Source: JBAYVY01 sp041674345 (GTDB lineage: Bacteria; Planctomycetota; Phycisphaerae; Phycisphaerales; Zrk34). From it: DNA of 10,618 nucleotides. Positions 1 to 6,546 of this stretch are shown here, piece by piece; position 1 is the first letter of the stretch, and each line of letters opens with the position of its first letter. The position numbers and the translations under genes were made by a program. The notes under the pieces are model-generated. The model did not search any database and was not told the origin of the DNA. It saw nothing but the letters and a program-made list of their open reading frames with translations. Where the stretch lies: the NCBI GenBank assembly GCA_041674345.1, contig JBAYVY010000100.1, positions 1 through 10,618 of the forward strand, read 5' to 3'.

Positions 1-1191
1 AACTTCGTCTTCTGGGTCGGCATCGGTCACGCAGGGACATTGATCTCCGCGATCCTCTTTTTGTTCCGTCAAAACTGGCGCACGGGCATCAATCGTTTCG
101 CCGAGGCGATGACGATTTTCGCCGTGTGTTGCGCGGGGTTGTTCCCCGGTATCCACGTCGGTCGCGCGTGGCTGGCGTACTGGCTTTTCCCGATACCGAA
201 TCAGATGGCGATGTGGCCGAACTTCCGTTCGCCGCTGTTGTGGGACGTCTTCGCCGTCAGCACCTACGCCACCGTCTCGCTGCTGTTCTGGTACATGGGC
301 ATGATCCCCGACCTGGCGATGCTGCGCGACCGCGCGACCCACAAAGTCCGCCAGGTGTTGTACGGCATCTTCGCGCTGGGCTGGCGCGGTTCCAACCGTC
401 AGTGGCAGCGATATGAAAAGGCGTATCTGCTGCTGGCCGCGCTCGCCACGCCGCTGGTGTTGAGCGTACACAGCGTGGTGTCGTTCGACTTCGCGGTGGC
501 GCAGCTGCCCGGCTGGCACACGACGATTTTCCCGCCGTACTTCGTGGCCGGCGCGATTTTCAGCGGGTTCGCGATGGTCATTACGCTGGCGATCCCCTGC
601 CGCAGGTGGTTCGGGCTGGAGGACATCATGACCCCGCGCCATCTGGACAACATGGCCAAGGTCATGCTCGCCACCGGGCTGATGGTGACTTACGGTTACG
701 CCACCGAGTTTTTCACCGCGTGGTACTCCGGCAATCCGTGGGAACAGTTCGTCTTCGTCAACCGCGTGCTCGGCCCGTACTGGTGGGCGTGGGGTTTGAT
801 GACGCTGTGCAACTGCGTCATCCCGCAACTGCTGTGGGTCCGAAAAATCCGCCACAACATCGCGCTGCTCTGGATCATCTGCGTGCTGGTGAACGTGGGC
901 ATGTGGTTTGAACGATTCGTCATCATCGTGACGTCGCTCAGCCGCGATTTTCTGCCGTCAAGCTGGGGCCTGTTCAAGCCCACGTGGGTCGATATCGCCA
1001 TGCTGATCGGCAGTTTCGGGCTGTTTTTCACGCTGTTTTTGTTGTTCTGCCGGTTTTTGCCGATGGTGGCCGTCGCGGAAGTGAAGACCGTCATGCCGCA
1101 GGCGCACGCCGGTCACGGCCACAAACATTATGCCGATGTCGCGGTTGATGAGACGGGCACGGCGGATTATCGCCGCCCGCAGCAGGATTGA
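1..1191 (+). CDS. actC: Alternative Complex III membrane subunit ActC (NrfD/PsrC-like), 5' partial
   Basis: The reading frame is open from base 1 (NFVFWVGIGHAGTLIS...), so the gene began upstream; the TTG at 40 is an internal leucine, not a start. 396 residues are visible. About nine hydrophobic segments can be counted; NrfD-family ActC proteins usually have ten, so roughly the first helix and N-terminal tail are missing. Family-typical stretches are GIGHAGTLIS, the FPGIHVGR segment and WPNFRSPLLWD. In ACIII this integral membrane subunit is thought to contribute to the quinol site and proton path and to anchor the peripheral FeS/haem subunits. The C-terminus is polar and His-rich (HAGHGHKH). 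actD starts 3 bases after the stop codon, which indicates translational coupling. The assignment is strong because of the family motifs and the actD-E-F neighbours; a different NrfD protein of a molybdoenzyme complex is unlikely in this context. Confidence 0.95.
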   Translation, partial: NFVFWVGIGHAGTLISAILFLFRQNWRTGINRFAEAMTIFAVCCAGLFPGIHVGRAWLAYWLFPIPNQMAMWPNFRSPLLWDVFAVSTYATVSLLFWYMGMIPDLAMLRDRATHKVRQVLYGIFALGWRGSNRQWQRYEKAYLLLAALATPLVLSVHSVVSFDFAVAQLPGWHTTIFPPYFVAGAIFSGFAMVITLAIPCRRWFGLEDIMTPRHLDNMAKVMLATGLMVTYGYATEFFTAWYSGNPWEQFVFVNRVLGPYWWAWGLMTLCNCVIPQLLWVRKIRHNIALLWIICVLVNVGMWFERFVIIVTSLSRDFLPSSWGLFKPTWVDIAMLIGSFGLFFTLFLLFCRFLPMVAVAEVKTVMPQAHAGHGHKHYADVAVDETGTADYRRPQQD

Positions 1192-1194
1192 GTC

Positions 1195-1797
1195 ATGAGC
1201 GATTCGCACGGAAAACCGAAGAAGCTGATACCCGCCGAGCCGGTGCGGTTTGGTTTGCTGGCGGAGTTCGAGGACGTGGACACGCTGTTGCACGCCGCGG
1301 CCGGTGTGCGCGACGCCGGTTTCCGCCGGTGGGATTCGCACACGCCGTTCCCCGTGCATGGGCTGGACAAGGCGATGGGTCTGACGCCCACGCGGTTGCC
1401 GTGGATCGTGCTGTGCTGCGGTCTGACCGGCGCGGGCATCGGTTTGTGTTTGCAGCTTTACACGATGGCGACGCAGCTTCCGGGGCTGCCGAGTTTCGCG
1501 CAGGGCTATCCGATGATTATCAGCGGCAAGCCCCTGGCGTCGGTGCCCGCGTTCATTCCGGTGACGTTCGAGCTGACGATTTTGTTATCCGCGTTGGGGT
1601 CGTTTTTCGGCATGTTGCTGATGAACGGCCTGCCGCGCCACTATCACCCGACCTTGCGCAGCGAACGCTTCCGCCGCGCCACCAACGACCGCTTCTTCAT
1701 CAGCGTCGAAGCCGACGACCCGGTGTTCGACTGGCGACAAACCCGCGCGATGCTCGAAACCCTCGGCGCATCGGCGGTGGAGGAACTATGGGATTAA
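1195..1797 (+). CDS. actD: Alternative Complex III subunit ActD (DUF3341 family)
   Basis: 200 residues, the usual size for ActD. A soluble N-terminal part (residues about 15-60, including FGLLAEFEDVDTLLHAA) is followed by two predicted membrane helices at about 68-89 and 120-143, and then a soluble tail containing DRFFISVEADDP. The segment between the helices, YPMIISGKP...PAFIPVTFELT, is characteristic of DUF3341. ActD is a small membrane subunit of ACIII with no cofactor; its exact role is not settled. The ATG at 1195 lies 3 bases after the actC stop, with AGGA about 9 bases upstream as a plausible ribosome binding site. A longer alternative frame at 1188-1898 is a shadow. The gene ends 3 bases before a long hairpin element. 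Confidence 0.95.
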   Translation: MSDSHGKPKKLIPAEPVRFGLLAEFEDVDTLLHAAAGVRDAGFRRWDSHTPFPVHGLDKAMGLTPTRLPWIVLCCGLTGAGIGLCLQLYTMATQLPGLPSFAQGYPMIISGKPLASVPAFIPVTFELTILLSALGSFFGMLLMNGLPRHYHPTLRSERFRRATNDRFFISVEADDPVFDWRQTRAMLETLGASAVEELWD

Positions 1798-1800
1798 GAA

Positions 1801-1895
1801 GGGACAAAGGCACGAAGGGACGGAGGGACGAAGTGAAGAATACACTTCGCCTCCGTATTCCACTTCGTCCCTCCGTCCCTCCGTGCCTTCGTCCC
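1801..1895. repeat. Long hairpin of 8-nt tandem units in the actD-actE gap
   Basis: The arm at 1801-1835 and the arm at 1861-1895 are inverted copies matching at 33 of 35 positions. The stem continues inward with GAATAC (1838-1843) against GTATTC (1855-1860) after a 2-base bulge, giving about 41 base pairs around an 11-base loop. Each arm is itself a degenerate tandem array: the left arm reads GGGACAAA, GGCACGAA, GGGACGGA, GGGACGAA. The element starts 3 bases after the actD stop and ends 12 bases before actE. It has no U-tract, so a simple intrinsic terminator is unlikely; RNA processing or stability, or a DNA-level role, are possible. Confidence 0.9.
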
Positions 1896-1907
1896 TGAGT
1901 AACAAAC

Positions 1908-2693
1908 ATGAACGAACAACACGAAACAACTGAGCGTGAATCGCATCGTCGACCGACGCCCGTGCCGCGGCTGCTGGTGCATTTGTTGGTGATCGGCGTG
2001 GTGGCGACATGGGTGCCGTTCGCGTGGATCGCGCTGTCCCGCGCGTCGCTCAAACGCAACCCGCCGCCGCACCTGTTCCAGGACATGATGGTTCAGCCGA
2101 AGCTGACGGCGCAGGCGGCCAGTCCGTTGTTCGCCGATGGTCGGGCGATGCGGCCCCAACTGGCCGGCACCATCGCCCGCGGCGATCTGCGCGCCGACGA
2201 CTTCCTCCACCGCGGCTACGCCACCGATGACAACGGACACGCCATCGAAGTGCCTGTTCCGGGGGCCGCCAACAACACCAAGGATCGCAAGTGGTTCAGC
2301 GGTTATCCGGCTCAGGTGAAGGTCACGCCGGAACTCGTGGCCCGCGGGCAGCAGCGGTTCAACATTTATTGCGCCCCGTGTCACGGTCAAAGCGGCGAAG
2401 GCAACGGCATCACCAACATCCGGGCGCAAAAACTGAACACCGAGGGCTGGGTGCAACCGTCCAACATCGTCGGCATCGACGCGCAGGGCCGCAGTGTTTA
2501 CGGCGAAGAGCTCTACCCCGGCGGCAAACTGTTCAACACGATCACCCACGGCATTCGCACGATGCCCGGCTACGGCGCGCAGATTTCGCCGGCGGATCGC
2601 TGGGCGATCGTCGCATATGTGCGGGCGCTGCAACTGTCGCGGAACGGCCGCGTGGACCAACTGACCAACGATCAGCGTGAAAAACTGCGCTGA
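1908..2693 (+). CDS. actE: Alternative Complex III monohaem cytochrome c subunit ActE
   Basis: 261 residues. A basic N-terminus is followed by one hydrophobic helix (about 21-43) that acts as a signal anchor. The periplasmic domain contains a single haem c site, CAPCH at 155-159, and a likely axial methionine at 219 in RTMPGYG, so this is a class I cytochrome c fold. The stretch RPQLAGTIARGDLRADD (about 82-98) is typical of ActE. Its role is to pass electrons from the ACIII FeS/haem module to the oxidase. The ATG at 1908 is preferred because it is just upstream of the signal anchor; no clear Shine-Dalgarno is present, only the AT-rich sequence after the hairpin. The stop codon shares one base with the actF ATG (TGATG), indicating coupled translation. 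Confidence 0.95.
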   Translation: MNEQHETTERESHRRPTPVPRLLVHLLVIGVVATWVPFAWIALSRASLKRNPPPHLFQDMMVQPKLTAQAASPLFADGRAMRPQLAGTIARGDLRADDFLHRGYATDDNGHAIEVPVPGAANNTKDRKWFSGYPAQVKVTPELVARGQQRFNIYCAPCHGQSGEGNGITNIRAQKLNTEGWVQPSNIVGIDAQGRSVYGEELYPGGKLFNTITHGIRTMPGYGAQISPADRWAIVAYVRALQLSRNGRVDQLTNDQREKLR

Positions 2694-3976
2694 TGACGGA
2701 GATTCGCAACGTGGTTTCGCAACCCAAAGCACAACTTGATCCGCCGGCGCAACGCATGATCGGCGCGCTCGGCGGTGTGATGTTCCGCCGGGGCGCGGCG
2801 ATGTTCATTGTCGGCCTGGCGGCGATGCTGCTGGCCGGCGCGTTCGGCGGGGAGGACGCCGACCGGCGCGTGCTGTATGGCTACCTCATCAACTTCGCCT
2901 TCGTGCTGAGCATCGGTCTGGGCGCGTTGGTGTTCGTGATGATTCACCATGTCTGCCGCACCGGCGCGGTGGTGACGTATCGGCGGGTCGGCGAAATCAT
3001 CGCGGCGACGATACCCGTCGTCGGTCTGGCGGCGCTGCCGGTGTTGTTGGGGCTGCATCGGATTTACGACTGGTCGCATGACCAGGCGTTGCAGCGTCCG
3101 ATGGTGATCGGCTCGCTGCACACCGCGTGGTACGCCCCCGGAAGTTTTGTGATCCGGTACGTTGTTTATCTGGTGATCTGGTCGCTGATGGCGCGATGGT
3201 TTTTGCGAGTCAGCCGGCGGCAGGATGAAAGCGGTGATGAGGTGTTGACGCTTCGCATGGCGGCAAGGGCCGCGCCGGGCATTTTGTTGTTCGCGCTGAC
3301 GGTGACGCTGTTCGCCATCGACTTCATCATGTCACTCGATCCGCACTGGTTCAGCACGATATTCGGGGTGTATTACTTCGCAGGCGGTTTTCTGGCGGCG
3401 CATTGTGTGATGACATTGTTCCTGTTGCGTGTGCAGCGTCAGGGGTTGCTGGTTCAGTGCGTGAACAGGAATCACTACCACGACCTGGGCAAGATGATGT
3501 TCGCCATGACCGTGTTCTGGGCGTACATCGGGTTCAGCCAGTACATGCTCATCTGGTACGCCAACGTCCCCGAAGAAACGCAATGGCTCACGCGCCACGG
3601 GATGAGCACGACCCCCGGCGAGGCGAACATTTACAGCGTGCTGGCGATCATCATGCTGCTGGGCCACTTCGTGATTCCGTTCCTCGGTTTCATGTCGCGG
3701 CACATCAAGCGGAATCCGAAGCGGCTGGGTTTCTGGGCGGTGTGGCTGCTGGTGTTCTGCTGGCTGGATTTGCTGTGGCTGATCCGCCCGGAACTCAAGG
3801 GGCATGACCATGCGACGTTGGCGATCAACGCGATCGACGTGATCGGTTGGGCGGGGGGGTTGTTGATGCTCGGCGGATTATTCAAGATGACGTTGTGGAA
3901 GGTCGCCGGCGGCGGATCGCTGGTGGCGGAAAAAGACCCGCGTTTGCCGCAGGCGCTGGCGTTTGAAAATATTTGA
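2693..3976 (+). CDS. actF: Alternative Complex III membrane subunit ActF (NrfD-like)
   Basis: 427 residues with about ten predicted transmembrane helices. Signature stretches include MSLDPHWFSTIFGVYYFAGG (about 213-232), NHYHDLGKMMFAMTVFWAYI (about 259-278) and FSQYMLIWYANVPEET (about 281-296); all are well conserved in ActF of bacterial ACIII. ActF is the second NrfD-like membrane subunit and pairs with ActC to form the membrane core. The start codon overlaps the actE stop (TGATG). No separate ribosome binding site is visible, in keeping with re-initiation. The stop at 3974-3976 is followed almost at once by a GC-rich repeat hairpin. Confidence 0.95.
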   Translation: MTEIRNVVSQPKAQLDPPAQRMIGALGGVMFRRGAAMFIVGLAAMLLAGAFGGEDADRRVLYGYLINFAFVLSIGLGALVFVMIHHVCRTGAVVTYRRVGEIIAATIPVVGLAALPVLLGLHRIYDWSHDQALQRPMVIGSLHTAWYAPGSFVIRYVVYLVIWSLMARWFLRVSRRQDESGDEVLTLRMAARAAPGILLFALTVTLFAIDFIMSLDPHWFSTIFGVYYFAGGFLAAHCVMTLFLLRVQRQGLLVQCVNRNHYHDLGKMMFAMTVFWAYIGFSQYMLIWYANVPEETQWLTRHGMSTTPGEANIYSVLAIIMLLGHFVIPFLGFMSRHIKRNPKRLGFWAVWLLVFCWLDLLWLIRPELKGHDHATLAINAIDVIGWAGGLLMLGGLFKMTLWKVAGGGSLVAEKDPRLPQALAFENI

Positions 3977-3977
3977 A

Positions 3978-4070
3978 GCGGGATGCGTTGTGCGGTTTGC
4001 GGGATGCGGTTTGCGGAAGAAAACGCATCCCGCACCGCAGGACGCATCCCGCACCCCGCAAGGCGCACAC
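3978..4070. repeat. Imperfect hairpin of 7-nt TGCGGGA-type units after actF
   Basis: The left part, 3978-4019, is six 7-mers in register: GCGGGAT, GCGTTGT, GCGGTTT, GCGGGAT, GCGGTTT, GCGGAAG. The right part, 4024-4070, carries the reverse-complement type of unit (CGCATCC, CGCACCC, CGCAAGG, CGCACAC) with one register break at CAGGA. The arms can pair in several registers. The element starts 1 base after the actF stop and ends 3 bases before the next start. The same unit type recurs in the coxB-coxA gap. Open frames running through it from 3963 or 3983 encode only low-complexity peptide and are not the true starts of the downstream genes. Confidence 0.85.
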
Positions 4071-4073
4071 GAT

Positions 4074-4391
4074 ATGGAACAGACAAGTACGCACAAGTGG
4101 ACGGACATGAACACGCCGATGATCGTGACCAGCGTGGTGGTCGGTTTGTTGCTGGTGCTGGGCATCGTGACGCCGGCGGTGTGGGCGTTGGTCTATCATG
4201 TGGAGGGCCGGTTCATCGCGGTTTCGGTGACGAACACGTCGAACGACGAACGTGTGAACCACGAAATCGAGGAGTTCACGAAGATCGAAGGCCCCGCGCG
4301 CTGGATCAACCAGGGCCGGGGCATCGTGAGCATTCCGATCGGCCAGGCGATGAAACTGTACGTCGAACAGGAGCAGGCACGAAGCCAATGA
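4074..4391 (+). CDS. Small single-pass membrane protein of unknown function between actF and sco
   Basis: 105 residues if the ATG at 4074 is used; an in-frame ATG at 4107 would give 94. I do not recognise a named family. One strong membrane helix lies at about 16-40 (MIVTSVVVGLLLVLGIVTPA) and the remainder (about 43-105) is polar and presumably periplasmic. The C-terminal motif ARWINQGRGIVSIPIGQAMKL resembles the 'Trp-Ile ... IPI..AM' tail I recall in small accessory proteins encoded beside SCO and oxidase genes, but I cannot confirm this. No haem motif, cysteine or copper ligand pair is visible. The stop overlaps the sco ATG by 4 bases (ATGA), so co-translation with sco is likely and a role in oxidase assembly or ACIII-oxidase contact is a reasonable inference. 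The upstream extension to 3963 crosses the repeat hairpin and is rejected. Confidence 0.8.
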   Translation: MEQTSTHKWTDMNTPMIVTSVVVGLLLVLGIVTPAVWALVYHVEGRFIAVSVTNTSNDERVNHEIEEFTKIEGPARWINQGRGIVSIPIGQAMKLYVEQEQARSQ

Positions 4392-5257
4392 GAACCGCGG
4401 ATCGCACAATTCGCCGGTGGGTTCCGCCGCTGATGCTGGTCATCGCGCTGGCGGCGGGCGTGGCGCGGGCGCAGGGGTATCTGCCGGCCGATGTGTTGCC
4501 TGAACAGTTCAGGGACGTGGGCATTGACGAGCGGCTGGACCAGCCCCTGCCGCTGGATGCGACGTTCACCGACAGCGAAGGCAAACAGGTCCGACTCGGC
4601 GACTACTTTCAGACGGGGAAACCCGCGTTGCTGGCGCTGGTGTATTACCGATGCCCGATGCTTTGCACGCTGGTGGTCAACGGCATGATGGACGCGGCGC
4701 GGCAGATCGACTGGACCCCCGGAAACGGTCCCGACAATCAGTATCAAATGCTCGTCATCAGTTTTGACGCAGCCGAGACGCCCGAACTGGCCGCGCGTAA
4801 AAAGCGGGTGTATGTCGATGCGTTCGGCCGGGTCGGGGCGGCGGGGGGGATGCACTTCCTGGTCGGCTCGAAGCAGAGCGTGGATCGGCTGACACAAGCC
4901 GTCGGCTTCAAGTACAAGTGGGACGAGAAGAACGGCCAGTTCGTTCACGCCGCGGCGATTTACGCCGTCACACCCGCCGGGCATCTGAGCAAATACCTGT
5001 TCGGCGTGCGGTACGATCCGACCACCGTGCGATTGGCGTTGGTCGAGGCGTCCAGCGGAAAAATCGGCACGATCTCCGACAAAATCTGGCTGATGTGCAG
5101 TCATTACAATCCGAAGGAAGGCACCTACGCCGCCAGCGCGGTGAAGATCATGAACCTCTCGGCTCCCGGCGCGGCGGCGGCGATCCTCGTCATACTCGGC
5201 CTGGTCATGCACAACAGACGCAAGAAAAGACTGCAAAACACCCATGAAACCCCGTGA
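4388..5257 (+). CDS. SCO1/SenC/PrrC-family copper chaperone for cytochrome oxidase
   Basis: 289 residues. An N-terminal signal sequence or anchor (about 10-29, ending VARAQG) is followed by a thioredoxin-like domain. The copper-binding CxxxC is C89-PML-C93 in YYRCPMLCTLV, and the distal histidine is H187 in FVHAAAIYAV. A C-terminal hydrophobic helix at about 259-275 followed by basic residues gives a second anchor; with the extended tail (SDKIWLMCSHYNP, about 230-242) this fits the SCO branch found beside ACIII/caa3 operons. The protein inserts copper into CuA of CoxB and reduces its cysteines. The start is the ATG at 4388, overlapping the previous stop; AGGAG lies about 13 bases upstream. 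A longer in-frame extension back to 3983 runs through the repeat and out of phase over the previous gene, and is rejected. The operon lies just upstream of its client coxB. Confidence 0.93.
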   Translation: MRTADRTIRRWVPPLMLVIALAAGVARAQGYLPADVLPEQFRDVGIDERLDQPLPLDATFTDSEGKQVRLGDYFQTGKPALLALVYYRCPMLCTLVVNGMMDAARQIDWTPGNGPDNQYQMLVISFDAAETPELAARKKRVYVDAFGRVGAAGGMHFLVGSKQSVDRLTQAVGFKYKWDEKNGQFVHAAAIYAVTPAGHLSKYLFGVRYDPTTVRLALVEASSGKIGTISDKIWLMCSHYNPKEGTYAASAVKIMNLSAPGAAAAILVILGLVMHNRRKKRLQNTHETP

Positions 5258-5258
5258 T

Positions 5259-5343
5259 ATTTCTGATGTCGGATTTCTGATTTCTGATTTGAAGAACCAT
5301 GTTTCGATGCCGCCCTTCAAATCAGAAATCAAAAATCAGAAAT
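5259..5343. repeat. AT-rich hairpin of 7-nt TTTCTGA units after sco
   Basis: The arm at 5266-5294 pairs with 5315-5343 at 26 of 29 positions around a 20-base loop. The left side, from 5260, reads as five 7-mers: TTTCTGA, TGTCGGA, TTTCTGA, TTTCTGA, TTTGAAG. The right arm carries the complementary TCAGAAA units. The element begins 1-2 bases after the sco stop and ends 24 bases before coxB. It is markedly AT-rich inside a GC-rich operon, so its sequence is unrelated to the other hairpins although its architecture is the same. Confidence 0.9.
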
Positions 5344-5367
5344 TTCCTCCAGCAACGGTAAACGCGC

Positions 5368-6459
5368 ATGTTCCTGACACTCGCTGAACAACTCACCGGC
5401 TCCGCGCTCCTGCCTCCCTCGGCCTCGGCCAACGCGCCGACCCAGGACTGGCTGTTCTATTTCATCTGGTATCTGTCGGTCTTTTTCTTCGTCCTCATCG
5501 TCGCGCTGATGGTCTTCTTCGCCTTCAAGTATCGTCGCAAACATCCCGACCAGCAGCCCACCGGCATCGCCACCCACTCCACCGCCCTCGAACTGGCGTG
5601 GACCCTGCCCCCGCTGGCCATCGTCATGTTCTTCTTCTGGATCGGGCTGGCCGGTTTCATGGACATCGCCAATCCCTACGCCAACGCCACCGTCATCAAC
5701 GTCCAGTCGCAAAAGTGGTCGTGGAGTTTCGCATATCCCCTGCCCAACGGCGGAACATTCACCGACGACCAACTCCACGTCCCGGTCAATCGCCCCGTCG
5801 AACTGGTCCTCAACTCCACCGATGTGATCCACTCGCTGTTCATCCCCGCGTTCCGTGTCAAGCGCGATGTCGTGCCCGGTCGCTACAACCACGTCTGGTT
5901 CAAGCCCACACAGCCCGGCGAATATCCGCTCTACTGTGCCGAATACTGCGGCACCGCCCACTCCCTGATGGTCACCCGCGTCGTCGTCCACGCGCCGGGC
6001 GAATACGAACAGTGGCTGGCCGGTGCGTCGCGCTCGGCGTTCGAGGAATTGCCCGACGATCTTTACCAGCAGTGGCGCGCCATCGCCGGCGAAGCCGATT
6101 TCGCCGCGTTCAAATCCAAGCTCGCCTCGATGAGCAAGGAACTGGCTGAAAAAGCCGAGAAACTCAAGCCCCCCTTCGTCATCGGCGAGGAAATCGCCAA
6201 AAAGAAAAACTGCTTCCAGTGCCACTCCATCGACGGCTCGCCCCTCAGCGCGCCGACCTGGAAGGGCCTGTGGATGCACCCGGTGCCGATGGAGACCGGC
6301 TCGCCCGTCACCGCCGATGAAAATTACATCCGTGAATCCATCCTCGACCCCGCCGCGAAAATCGTCAGCGGCTACAAACCCCAGATGCCCACCTTCCAGG
6401 GCCAGATCACCGACAAACAGATCGACGCCGTGATCGCGTATATCAAAACGCTGAAATGA
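5368..6459 (+). CDS. coxB: Cytochrome c oxidase subunit II with fused cytochrome c (caa3-type)
   Basis: 363 residues. Two transmembrane helices (about 28-54 and 77-99) precede the periplasmic cupredoxin domain. All CuA ligands are visible: H155 (DVIHSLFIP), then C190, E192, C194, H198 and M201 in CAEYCGTAHSLM. A C-terminal haem c domain follows, with CFQCH at 282-286 and a probable axial M340 in PQMPTFQGQ, so this is a caa3-type subunit II. The linker between the two domains (about 220-270) is long and helical with many charged residues (SKELAEKAEKL), more than a short hinge. Electrons from ActE or a soluble cytochrome enter here, go to CuA and then to CoxA. The ATG at 5368 has no clear Shine-Dalgarno. 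Planctomycete-style codon use starts to shift to C-ending codons from this gene on. Confidence 0.97.
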   Translation: MFLTLAEQLTGSALLPPSASANAPTQDWLFYFIWYLSVFFFVLIVALMVFFAFKYRRKHPDQQPTGIATHSTALELAWTLPPLAIVMFFFWIGLAGFMDIANPYANATVINVQSQKWSWSFAYPLPNGGTFTDDQLHVPVNRPVELVLNSTDVIHSLFIPAFRVKRDVVPGRYNHVWFKPTQPGEYPLYCAEYCGTAHSLMVTRVVVHAPGEYEQWLAGASRSAFEELPDDLYQQWRAIAGEADFAAFKSKLASMSKELAEKAEKLKPPFVIGEEIAKKKNCFQCHSIDGSPLSAPTWKGLWMHPVPMETGSPVTADENYIRESILDPAAKIVSGYKPQMPTFQGQITDKQIDAVIAYIKTLK

Positions 6460-6463
6460 AAAA

Positions 6464-6539
6464 CGCTGTGCGGTATGCGGGATGCGTTTTGCACCCCACC
6501 CCCGCACCCTGCAAGCCGCACACCGCACCCCGCAAAGCG
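6464..6539. repeat. Imperfect hairpin of TGCGGGA-type units in the coxB-coxA gap
   Basis: The arm at 6464-6493 pairs with 6510-6539 at 23 of 30 positions around a C-rich 16-base loop. The arms consist of TGCGG-type 7-mers (TGCGGTA, TGCGGGA, TGCGTTT) and their complements, the same unit class as in the element after actF. It starts 4 bases after the coxB stop and ends 7 bases before the coxA ATG, so it covers nearly the whole 87-base gap. Confidence 0.85.
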
Positions 6540-6546
6540 CAAAACC

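Noticed and set aside
40..42. TTG start for actC
   Set aside because: The frame is open to base 1 and upstream residues NFVFWVGIGHAG are conserved ActC sequence, so the gene is cut by the window.
1801..1895. Transposon terminal inverted repeats or MITE
   Set aside because: No transposase, no target-site duplication that I can see, and the units differ between junctions; the sequence between the arms is only a short loop.
1188..1898. 236-codon + strand frame overlapping actD and the hairpin
   Set aside because: Arg/Ala-rich shadow frame; actD in the other frame has clear DUF3341 motifs and helices.
3963..4073. N-terminal extension of the small membrane protein, or of the SCO protein back to 3983
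   Set aside because: Both run through the 7-nt repeat hairpin and encode low-complexity peptide; the ATGs at 4074 and 4388 fit the membrane and signal segments and the 4-base overlap.
5259..5343. CRISPR array
   Set aside because: Units are only 7 nt, contiguous and without spacers; the layout is a hairpin.
6475..6546. Upstream in-frame start for coxA at 6475
   Set aside because: It lies inside the repeat hairpin and adds residues unlike subunit I; the ATG at 6547 directly follows the element.
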